Source of the DNA: Bacteroidales bacterium
GTDB lineage: Bacteria; Bacteroidota; Bacteroidia; Bacteroidales; VadinHA17
Direction of reading: 5' to 3'
DNA length: 32,209 bases
Assembly: GCA_016936435.1 (NCBI GenBank)
Contig: JAFGXX010000009.1
Span: 1 to 32,209, forward strand
The notes beneath the pieces were generated by a model. That model was given only the letters and a program-made list of their open reading frames with translations. It did no database searches and was not told the origin of the DNA. Below are positions 18,454-26,729 of the stretch, one piece after another; position 1 is the stretch's first letter, and each line of letters begins with the position of its first letter. The position numbers and the translations under genes are program-made.

Positions 18454-19029
18454 ATGAAAAATGAAAAAAATATATACCAGTCGAGAAGAGACTTTGTAAG
18501 GAAAGCCGGGCGGGTTCTGGTTGTGGCACCACTGGTGGCTGTTCCCCTGGCGCTGGCTAAAAAGACCACTGCCTCGGGTTATGTATGGCAGATCGATCCC
18601 TTCAAATGCACTCAATGCGGACAATGTAAAACCCATTGTGTCAAAACGCCGTCTGCAGTTAAATGTGTTCATGCTTATGTTATGTGCGGCTACTGTGACC
18701 TGTGCGGAGGCTATCTGCGGCAGGGGGTAAAGACGATCAGCACCGGAGCAGAGAATCAGTTATGTCCGACCGGGGCCATTGTCAGAAGGTTTGTGGAAGA
18801 ACCATATTTTGAATATACAATAGACGAAGATCTGTGTGATGGCTGCGGTAAATGCGTCAAGGGATGCAAGGATTTCGGCAACGGCTCGCTTTATTTACAG
18901 ATAAACCAGTCGCTTTGTGATAATTGCAATGAGTGTTCCATTGCAAGAAGCTGTCCTGCGCAGGCAATATCACGGGTACCCGCCGATATGCAGTATATTC
19001 CGAAGGAGCGTGAAGAAGGGCATTCCTGA
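18454..19029 (+). CDS. Tat-exported polyferredoxin ([4Fe-4S], NapG/DsrO-like architecture)
   Basis: 191-aa ORF. Tat motif SRRDFVRK plus hydrophobic stretch; CTQCGQCKTHC, CGYCDLC...CPTG, CDGCGKCVKGC, CDNCNECSIARSCPAQ. Confidence 0.9.
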   Translation: MKNEKNIYQSRRDFVRKAGRVLVVAPLVAVPLALAKKTTASGYVWQIDPFKCTQCGQCKTHCVKTPSAVKCVHAYVMCGYCDLCGGYLRQGVKTISTGAENQLCPTGAIVRRFVEEPYFEYTIDEDLCDGCGKCVKGCKDFGNGSLYLQINQSLCDNCNECSIARSCPAQAISRVPADMQYIPKEREEGHS

Positions 19030-19067
19030 GCGGTGAACGGATAAAGGTTAATGACAGAAGATATAAG

Positions 19068-20378
19068 TTGACAAAGGTGTATAAAGGATTAAAAAGATTC
19101 GATTTAAAAAAAAGTCTGCCTTACATGGTACTGGCCCTTATGCTTTTGTGGCAAACAGTAATGATGGCACAGGACAGGTTTCCCAGGCCTGAGTTTGAGT
19201 CGGGATATGAATATCCGGAACACCAGTTGCCTCTTCAAAGGGCTGTATGGCTTGAATATGTCGATGTGGCTGTGCTTATCGCTGCCCTGTCGGTTGCAGC
19301 ATGGCTGGCGCTGAAAAAAAGGTCGCGGAACGGTCTGGTATGGCTCGCTGTTTTCTCCCTTGCATATTTCGGTTTTTATCGCGAAGGGTGTATTTGTTCA
19401 GTAGGGTCGGTTCAGAATGTGGCTCTGGCCCTCTTCAATGGTAATTACACAATTCCTCTTACAGCTCTTCTTTTCTTTATTATTCCTCTTGTTTTCGCAC
19501 TATTGTTTGGAAGGGTGTTTTGTGCAGGGGTATGTCCGCTGGGAGCGATCCAGGAACTTACAGGATTCAGTCCCGTGAAGTTGCCGCGTGCAGTTGAATC
19601 GGTTATGGCTGCCATCCCTTTCATCTATCTTGCATTAACGGTACTGTTTGCTGCTACCGGAAGCCAGTTTATCATCTGCAGATACGATCCCTTTGTGGGT
19701 ATCTTCAGGCTTGACGCACCTTTCACGATGATAGTCTTCGGTATACTTCTGCTCCTGGCCGGTATTTTCATAAACCGCCCATATTGCAGATATTTATGTC
19801 CTTACGGTGTGCTTTTAAACTTATTTTCCAGGTTTTCATGGAGACATCTGTCTATAACGCCTGCAGAATGCACCGAATGTCGTCTTTGTGAAGATTCATG
19901 TCCCTATGATGTCATCCTGCCTCCCGAAAAGGCGGAATATGCCGGGGATACAACAGGGTCGAGAAAACGATTTTTGATTTACCTGGTTCTTATCCCGTTG
20001 TTCACTGCGGCAGGATCTGTTATTTTTTTCAATCTCGCTCCTGCCCTTTCCAAAGTAAACCCTGACGTAAAGCTGGCAATGGAAATACGGGAGGAGGTTG
20101 AAACGGGAACAGAAGCAACATCACTTGCCGCTGTGGCTTTTAAGGAGTCGGGCAGTACTGAAGAAGAGCTTTTCACCAGAGAAATGGATGTTATAAAGAA
20201 ATTCAGGAAAGCATCTCCGTGGGCAGGAGCCTTTCTTGGTCTGGCGCTGGGCATAGGCCTTGTATCGCTTACTATCAGAAGTTCCCGTACAGGTTATTCA
20301 CCGCACAGGGGCAAATGCTACAGTTGCGGAAAATGTTTCAGATATTGCCCGGTTCAGGTTAAAAAAGACAAAATATGA
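19068..20378 (+). CDS. NapH/NosR-like polytopic membrane [4Fe-4S] protein
   Basis: 436-aa ORF (TTG start in track). Multiple TMs; CAGVCPLGAIQE; CRYLCPYGVLL; CTECRLCEDSCPYDVI; CYSCGKCFRYCPV. Confidence 0.87.
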   Translation: MTKVYKGLKRFDLKKSLPYMVLALMLLWQTVMMAQDRFPRPEFESGYEYPEHQLPLQRAVWLEYVDVAVLIAALSVAAWLALKKRSRNGLVWLAVFSLAYFGFYREGCICSVGSVQNVALALFNGNYTIPLTALLFFIIPLVFALLFGRVFCAGVCPLGAIQELTGFSPVKLPRAVESVMAAIPFIYLALTVLFAATGSQFIICRYDPFVGIFRLDAPFTMIVFGILLLLAGIFINRPYCRYLCPYGVLLNLFSRFSWRHLSITPAECTECRLCEDSCPYDVILPPEKAEYAGDTTGSRKRFLIYLVLIPLFTAAGSVIFFNLAPALSKVNPDVKLAMEIREEVETGTEATSLAAVAFKESGSTEEELFTREMDVIKKFRKASPWAGAFLGLALGIGLVSLTIRSSRTGYSPHRGKCYSCGKCFRYCPVQVKKDKI

Positions 20379-22081
20379 GATTTGCTGAAAATGATATCAG
20401 AGTAATACGAAACATAAGTCAGGTAGCAGGTATCTTTACGCTTATTGTAGGTCTTTTGATGATCTTCAGCCTGATCCAGCTGAAGACTATCAATCCGCTC
20501 GATAATCCTGCCCTTCTCTCAGTGAAAGAACAATTCGATAAAGATCAGGAAAACGCGGTTCTGGCGGAACAGGTCAGGGCAATGGACCTGATGGCACGAA
20601 AAGCATATTTCTCATCACGAAGGCAGCTTGAGACCGGGTCATGGCTTATACTTGCCGGAGCCGTTGTTTTCATTATTTGTCAGAGGCTTATCGCGGGGAA
20701 TGAAAAAATTATGCCTGGAATACCAGGGTCGAAGCCCGACGAAGGACTCCGGCAGCAGAGATACAGAAAATATCTCACCGGCTCCGCTGTAGTGCTTACC
20801 GCAGGAGCGATATTGGCATCATTCCTCCTGCGCAGCAACCTTCCTGATCTGAGTGGTAACAGGGTAAAGGCATTATCAGCCAGGGAAGCCAGGAAAGCAC
20901 AGAGAGCAGCTACAAGGAATGAGTTTGATCCGGACGACACAAACTGGCCTGTTTTCAGGGGCGAAGACGGCAGAGGTATAGCCGGGGGATCGGGCTATCC
21001 TCTCAGCTGGAACGGTGAGGACGGAACAGGAGTGAAATGGAAGACAGTCATACCTTCCGATGGCAAGAGCTCGCCTGTAATATGGGGCGACAGGCTTTTC
21101 GTCACAGGAGCTGAAGAACTTGAATGCTTTGTTCACTGCTACGATAAGAATAATGGCACCTTACTGTGGACTTCTGCGGTCTCCGGTCTGCCGGGAGAAC
21201 CTGCGGAGCTCCCTAAAATGGACAGGGATGCCGGGCTTGCAGTTTCGTCGGCAGCGGTAAACGCGAAAGCTGTATGTGCAATCTTTGCAAACGGCAATCT
21301 AGCAGCCTTCGACCACGACGGAAATAGTAAATGGGCTTTTAACCTGGGAGTGCCTGCAAATATTTACGGTTATTCATCATCACTGATCATCCACGATGAC
21401 ATTCTGGTTGTACAGTATGATTCCGACGAAAAAATCTCCGTGATGGGTTATGACATAGAAAACGGAGAGTTGAAATGGGAGACACTGAGACAGGGTTCAC
21501 CCGCATGGTCGTCACCGGCAATAGGCATTTTTGGCGGGATAACACAGGTGATAATAAACGGAAATCCTTTTGTTTCAGCTTATGATCCTTCCGACGGGAA
21601 AGAGCTGTGGACAATAGACTGCATGTACGGTGATGTTGCCCCTTCACCTGCCATAAACAGCAGCATGGTTTTCTCAGTTACCGACTATTCGAACCTGGTA
21701 GCTATTGAAGCAGGAGTAACTCCTGTAATTAAATGGCAGGATAACAGCTACACCCCCGACATACCAAGTCCGGTGGCAACTGACGAATTTCTGTTCCTGG
21801 TAACAGGATATGGCGATGCAGTATGTTATAATACACAAACGGGAGACACTCTGTGGACACATTATTTCGGTGATCAGTTCTATTCGTCGCCAATAATTGC
21901 CGACGGCATGGTATGGTTCATGAACCGTAGCGGACTGATGCATATAGTAAAAGCTGCAGGCGCATATGAACCAGTCGCGGAATCACAGCTTGGAGAAGCG
22001 GTGGAGTGTACTCCTGCATTTTCGGATAAAAATATCTATATAAGAGGAAGAAAGAACCTATACTGCATTTCAGGCAAGTGA
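20375..22081 (+). CDS. Three-TM module fused to a PQQ-like beta-propeller
   Basis: 568-aa ORF. About three N-terminal TM segments; WPVFRGEDGRGIAGGSGYPLSWNGEDGTGVKWKT...SSPVIWGDRLFVTGA; repeats IENGELKWET, PSDGKELWTID. ATGA overlap with previous gene. Confidence 0.9.
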   Translation: MRFAENDIRVIRNISQVAGIFTLIVGLLMIFSLIQLKTINPLDNPALLSVKEQFDKDQENAVLAEQVRAMDLMARKAYFSSRRQLETGSWLILAGAVVFIICQRLIAGNEKIMPGIPGSKPDEGLRQQRYRKYLTGSAVVLTAGAILASFLLRSNLPDLSGNRVKALSAREARKAQRAATRNEFDPDDTNWPVFRGEDGRGIAGGSGYPLSWNGEDGTGVKWKTVIPSDGKSSPVIWGDRLFVTGAEELECFVHCYDKNNGTLLWTSAVSGLPGEPAELPKMDRDAGLAVSSAAVNAKAVCAIFANGNLAAFDHDGNSKWAFNLGVPANIYGYSSSLIIHDDILVVQYDSDEKISVMGYDIENGELKWETLRQGSPAWSSPAIGIFGGITQVIINGNPFVSAYDPSDGKELWTIDCMYGDVAPSPAINSSMVFSVTDYSNLVAIEAGVTPVIKWQDNSYTPDIPSPVATDEFLFLVTGYGDAVCYNTQTGDTLWTHYFGDQFYSSPIIADGMVWFMNRSGLMHIVKAAGAYEPVAESQLGEAVECTPAFSDKNIYIRGRKNLYCISGK

Positions 22082-24504
22082 GTGAAAAAGTGAAACATAT
22101 TGAAGAACATGGTTGCAACTGTCAGCCTGAACTCAAGTCAGATGATATAAAAACAGTTGTCAGCCAGGTGGTTGCTAAGTGCGGACGGGAAAAAGATAAG
22201 GTAATCCCGGTTCTCCAGGAGCTGCAGAAGAGGCTAAACTACATCCCATCGGAGGCATTAAAGGAGATCTGCAGGCTGACAGAGATAACTCCCGGCCAGA
22301 TTTCCGGGGTGTCAACATTCTATTCCCAGTTCAGGCACATTCCGGCAGGAAAACATATTATCAAAATATGTGCAGGCACAGCCTGCCATGTAAAAGGATC
22401 CGGCCTCATAACTGAGGCATTCCGACGCGAACTAAAGCTTGATGAAACGACATCCACATCCGCCGACGGGTTGTTTTCGATCGAGGAAGTAGCCTGTCTT
22501 GGATGTTGTACACTGGCGCCGGTAGTGCAGATTGACGGAAAAACTTACGGGCATGTCAAATCAACACAGGCTGCTGAAATACTGTATGATTTTATAAATA
22601 CGGGGAAACATCAAAAAGACCTTCATCAGGAGGTGGCCCCTGATGTTTATGATGCTGAAGTGAGGATAGGACTGGGCAGTTGCTGTGTTGCAGGAGGAAG
22701 CAGGGAGATACTCTCGCGTCTCTTCGAGGTTAAGGAAGCCTATGACCTTAATATAAAACTCAAACCTGTGGGTTGTGTGGGAGTCTGTAACCAGACTCCG
22801 TTGCTGGAGATAGTGATGAACGACAGCACCCATCACCGTTATACAAACGTGAAAATTGTCCAGGTAGAAGATATCCTTCTCAAGCATATAAAACCGGGAA
22901 AGTTTGGCAAGAGGCTCATTTACAGGATCAATGATTTTGCAGATTCATTTGTTCATGAGGGTAAACTTAACAGTCCCATTAACCTGCCAGGTGAGAAACG
23001 TGAAGAATTTCTGAATAATTTTCTCAGTTACCAGGTTCATATAGCAACGCAGCAGAGCGGTATACTGACTCCTGACTCGCTCGATGAATATATTCTTCTG
23101 GGTGGATTTGAAGCATTAAAAAAAGTACTTCGTCAGTCAGACAAGAGTGAGATAGCTGATATAATTCTGGAGAGTGGTCTAAGGGGAAGAGGTGGTGCAG
23201 GGTTTCCAACCGGAAAAAAATGGAAGATATTTTCGGAGTCTCCGGGTTCACCGAAGTACGTTGTATGTAACGGCGATGAAGGTGATCCGGGTGCTTTCAT
23301 GGACAGGATGCTTCTCGAGTCGTTTCCTTTCAGGGTTATAGAAGGAATGATGATAGCCGGTTTTGCAACCGGAGCTTCCGAAGGTATTTTCTACATCAGG
23401 GCGGAGTATCCACTTGCAGTGAGCAGAGTAAGCAACGCACTGAAGATCTGTTACGAGCGGGGGATGCTGGGAGATAATATCCTGAACACCACGTTTTCAT
23501 TCAACATCACGATTTTTGAGGGGGCCGGGGCTTTTGTCTGCGGCGAGGAAACGGCCCTTATAGCTTCGCTCGAAGGAAAAAGGGGAACCCCGATACTCAG
23601 ACCTCCCTACCCTGCTGTACAAGGCTTCAGAGAAAAGCCGACACTGGTGAACAATGTTGAAACACTTTCGCTGGTACCCTGGATAATAAATAATGGTCCG
23701 GAAGCTTTCAGTTCAATCGGAACCGAAAAAAGCAAAGGAACAAAGGTATTTGCCCTCGCCGGGAAAGTGGCCAGAGGAGGTCTCATTGAAGTACCAATGG
23801 GTATAACCATCAGAGACATCGTGGAAAAGATAGGATATGGAGTAGGTGATGGAAGAACTTTCAAGGCAGTTCAGATCGGAGGCCCTTCAGGGGGCTGTAT
23901 ACCTGCATCGATGGCCGATACACCCATAGATTATGAGGAACTGTCGCGAATGGGTGCAATGATGGGATCGGGAGGGCTGGTGGTTCTCGATGATACCGAC
24001 TGCATGGTTGACATGACAAAGTACTTTCTCACTTTCACACATAAGCAATCGTGCGGAAAATGTACATTTTGCCGGGTAGGTACACGACGCATGCTTGATA
24101 TATTAACGCTTCTGAGCCAGGGCAAGGCCGACATGAAGGAAATCGATGAACTGGAGAAACTATCATTTGAGGTAAGGAACGGCAGTCTCTGTGGACTGGG
24201 TAAGACCGCACCGAATCCGCTGATTACAGGTTTGAAGTATTTCAGGGAGGAATTCGAGGCTCATGCAAGAGGCTACTGTCCTGCCCGAAAGTGCCGCGAT
24301 CTGATAAAGTATGTGGTAAATGACAAATGTACCGGTTGTACAAAGTGTTCCCAGGACTGCCCTGTGGGAGCAATACCTTTTAGCCCTTATGAAATACATG
24401 TTATCGACCAGGATCTTTGTATTAAATGCGACAATTGCCGCATAACATGTCCCGAAGATGCCATTGAAATAGTTAATATCGCCGATGTACATAAAAATCA
24501 ATAA
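22078..24504 (+). CDS. NuoE-NuoF fusion (HydC+HydB / BfuC+BfuB-like) with C-terminal two-[4Fe-4S] ferredoxin domain
   Basis: 808-aa ORF, GTG start. NuoE [2Fe-2S] (CAGTACHVKGS, CLGCCTLAP); second thioredoxin-like [2Fe-2S] (GSCCVAGG, CVGVCNQTP); NuoF GLRGRGGAGFPTGKKW, NGDEGDPGAFMDR, SCGKCTFCRVGT; C-terminal CTGCTKCSQDCPVGAI and CIKCDNCRITCPEDAI. Confidence 0.95.
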   Translation: MSEKVKHIEEHGCNCQPELKSDDIKTVVSQVVAKCGREKDKVIPVLQELQKRLNYIPSEALKEICRLTEITPGQISGVSTFYSQFRHIPAGKHIIKICAGTACHVKGSGLITEAFRRELKLDETTSTSADGLFSIEEVACLGCCTLAPVVQIDGKTYGHVKSTQAAEILYDFINTGKHQKDLHQEVAPDVYDAEVRIGLGSCCVAGGSREILSRLFEVKEAYDLNIKLKPVGCVGVCNQTPLLEIVMNDSTHHRYTNVKIVQVEDILLKHIKPGKFGKRLIYRINDFADSFVHEGKLNSPINLPGEKREEFLNNFLSYQVHIATQQSGILTPDSLDEYILLGGFEALKKVLRQSDKSEIADIILESGLRGRGGAGFPTGKKWKIFSESPGSPKYVVCNGDEGDPGAFMDRMLLESFPFRVIEGMMIAGFATGASEGIFYIRAEYPLAVSRVSNALKICYERGMLGDNILNTTFSFNITIFEGAGAFVCGEETALIASLEGKRGTPILRPPYPAVQGFREKPTLVNNVETLSLVPWIINNGPEAFSSIGTEKSKGTKVFALAGKVARGGLIEVPMGITIRDIVEKIGYGVGDGRTFKAVQIGGPSGGCIPASMADTPIDYEELSRMGAMMGSGGLVVLDDTDCMVDMTKYFLTFTHKQSCGKCTFCRVGTRRMLDILTLLSQGKADMKEIDELEKLSFEVRNGSLCGLGKTAPNPLITGLKYFREEFEAHARGYCPARKCRDLIKYVVNDKCTGCTKCSQDCPVGAIPFSPYEIHVIDQDLCIKCDNCRITCPEDAIEIVNIADVHKNQ

Positions 24505-25561
24505 CATAGAATTTCATGCATCTGAGGGCGAGACGGTTCTCGATGTTGCACGCCGGGCAGGTATATCCATTCCGACTCTCTGCCATAAGGATGGTGTGGA
24601 GCATTATTCTTCCTGCATGGTCTGCCTTGTAAGGGACAGACGGAATAACAGTTATATCCCATCCTGTTCGGCACTGGTACAGGAAGGTATGGACATAGAT
24701 GCATCAGGTGATGATGTTAAGGAACTGAGAAGAAAAGCGGTAGAATTATTGCTGCTGGAACATCGCGCTGAATGTGAGGCTCCCTGTCGGGTGGTATGCC
24801 CGGCAGCTTATGATATTCCCCGGATGAACCGTCTTCTGTCAGCCGGCAGATTCAGGGAAGCCGTTGATCTTATAGTTTCTGAGCTTGCTACGCCTGAGAT
24901 AAGATGCCTCACCTGCGGAGCTTATTGCGAAAATGCATGCCGGAGAAAGAAAATAGATACCCCCATCTCAATAAGGAATATCAGGCTTTTTATTTTCGAC
25001 AAAATAAAAGAAGAAAAACTGTTTTCAGGTAGCGCTGCAGGAAGCGATGCAAGGTATTCCGCAAAGGAGGAACTCAAGAATCGATTTTCATCCCGCACAG
25101 GAAAACTAAATGACGCTGAACTGCGGCAATGGCTGAAAGAGTGTGACGGAATGTCAGAAAGGTACAGGGATATTACAAGTTTTGAACAGGCTTCTTCGGA
25201 AGCTGAAAGTTGCATGCATTGCGATTGCAGGGCAGCGGGGAACTGTGCTCTCAGGGCTGTGGCAGAAGATCTTTCTCTTAAGGATCCTGCCGGTAAACTT
25301 GTTAATTCCCCGATAAAGAAGAAGATAAACAAAAATACCGGTCTGATTTTTGAGAATGCGAAATGTATTAAGTGCGGCTTGTGCGTGAGAGTATGTGAGG
25401 ACAGTAACGATGAACCGGCACTTTGTTTTATCAACAGAGGTTTTGTGTCAATAATATCGGAACCTCTGACCGCGGAATTTGACGATATACTGGCAAGCCA
25501 GGCCCGCAAGGCAGTGGAGGTATGCCCTACCGGAGCATTGAGTTTTATTGAAAAGACATGA
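24485..25561 (+). CDS. NuoG/HydA-N-like iron-sulfur protein: [2Fe-2S] + Fer4_20-like Cys module + single [4Fe-4S]; no catalytic domain
   Basis: 358-aa ORF. CHKDGVEHYSSCMVC...SC [2Fe-2S]; CEAPCRVVCPAAYDIPRMNRLLSAGRFREAVDLIV...CLTCGAYCENACRRKKIDTPISIRNIRLFIFD; EAESCMHCDC; CIKCGLCVRVC...CPTGAL. Confidence 0.88.
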   Translation: MYIKINNIEFHASEGETVLDVARRAGISIPTLCHKDGVEHYSSCMVCLVRDRRNNSYIPSCSALVQEGMDIDASGDDVKELRRKAVELLLLEHRAECEAPCRVVCPAAYDIPRMNRLLSAGRFREAVDLIVSELATPEIRCLTCGAYCENACRRKKIDTPISIRNIRLFIFDKIKEEKLFSGSAAGSDARYSAKEELKNRFSSRTGKLNDAELRQWLKECDGMSERYRDITSFEQASSEAESCMHCDCRAAGNCALRAVAEDLSLKDPAGKLVNSPIKKKINKNTGLIFENAKCIKCGLCVRVCEDSNDEPALCFINRGFVSIISEPLTAEFDDILASQARKAVEVCPTGALSFIEKT

Positions 25562-26682
25562 ATAGAATAAGAAAAATCATATTAAATTTTCTTCTGTTGT
25601 CGCTTTATGGTCTTGCATCTGCTCAGACAGCGGCAGACAGCTGGTCTCTTTTCCGGGGGACCAGTGATCTTGCAGGGCTTGTCAGGGCTGAGCTTCCCTC
25701 CCGCCCTGAATTACTGTGGAATCTTTCAACAGGTTCGCGGACGAAATCATCACCTGTGGTAAGTGACGGGATGATCTTCTTTGGTGATGACAAAGGGATA
25801 CTTTATGCTGTGGGTGATGAAGGAAAGATAAGGTGGAAATTCGAAGCAGGAAGCGCCATCGAAGCTCCTCCCATGGTATATGCCGGACTTGTTATCGTCG
25901 GGACCGCCGACGGAAGTCTACGGGCCGTAAATAAGTCAACAGGAAAGCCTGAATGGATATATACAACAGACAATCAGATAGTTGGATCGGCAAATTTCTG
26001 GATCGCCGGGAAAAAGTCAGGAATAATATTCGGAAGTTACGACTATTTCCTTCACTGTGTCGATCCTGTTTCAGGCATGATGCTTTGGAAGCTCGAAACT
26101 GATAATTATGTGAATGGTACGCCGGCGGTGGGAAACAACAGAATAGTGTTCGGAGGCTGCGACGGTATAATCCGTCTTGTTGATCCTCTGACAGGTAAAG
26201 AACGTGATACCATCAACATAGGTGTATATATTGCGGCTTCTCCTGCCCTGTCGGATCAGAAGGCGTTTTTCGGGGATTATGACGGCAATTTTTATTGCAC
26301 CGACCTGGTCAGCGGCAAAGTAGTCTGGCGAATACCTCCGGGAGATAACTCCGGTGCCATTCTGGGAATTCCTGCAGTAGGGAATAATTACACCGTAATC
26401 GGCAATGAAGATAAATACCTTTATTGCTACGACACCCATACAGGTCGTCAGATATGGAAATACAGGACCAATGGCCGTGTTACGGGCTCGGCTGTGATAA
26501 CACCCACACAGGTTCTTTTCGGAAGCATGGACGGTTATGTGTATCTTGCAGGGCTGGCTGACGGGAAGAAAATATGGAGTTTTAATGCAGGCGGACCGCT
26601 GGGAAGTTCTCCGGCAGTTACGGGAAGCCGTTTTTATTTCCTCACTGAAGACGGCAGGTTGCTGGCCTTCGGGAACAGATAA
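25558..26682 (+). CDS. Secreted PQQ-like beta-propeller protein
   Basis: 374-aa ORF. Signal peptide ending GLASAQ; repeated blades (AVGDEGKIRWKFEAGSAIEAPPMV, CVDPVSGMMLWKLETD, CYDTHTGRQIWKYRTNGRVTGSAV). ATGA overlap with previous gene. Confidence 0.92.
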   Translation: MNRIRKIILNFLLLSLYGLASAQTAADSWSLFRGTSDLAGLVRAELPSRPELLWNLSTGSRTKSSPVVSDGMIFFGDDKGILYAVGDEGKIRWKFEAGSAIEAPPMVYAGLVIVGTADGSLRAVNKSTGKPEWIYTTDNQIVGSANFWIAGKKSGIIFGSYDYFLHCVDPVSGMMLWKLETDNYVNGTPAVGNNRIVFGGCDGIIRLVDPLTGKERDTINIGVYIAASPALSDQKAFFGDYDGNFYCTDLVSGKVVWRIPPGDNSGAILGIPAVGNNYTVIGNEDKYLYCYDTHTGRQIWKYRTNGRVTGSAVITPTQVLFGSMDGYVYLAGLADGKKIWSFNAGGPLGSSPAVTGSRFYFLTEDGRLLAFGNR

Positions 26683-26729
26683 ATATTCATTTCGTACAGG
26701 TTCGGTATGCGCCATAAAAAAATTCAGAC

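Noticed and set aside
17991-18569. 192-aa minus-strand ORF spanning the 18220 small gene
   Set aside because: Overlaps three plus-strand genes with strong motifs and has no coherent domain.
24922-25509. 195-aa minus-strand ORF opposite the NuoG-like gene
   Set aside because: Low-complexity Ser/Leu-rich composition typical of a shadow frame of a Cys-rich gene.
24485-25561. [FeFe]-hydrogenase catalytic subunit
   Set aside because: Only N-terminal-type Fe-S domains are present; none of the H-cluster motifs can be found in this or adjacent genes.
26071-26715. 214-aa minus-strand ORF opposite the 25558-26682 propeller
   Set aside because: Antisense to a clear beta-propeller gene; sequence looks like reverse-translated repeat blades.
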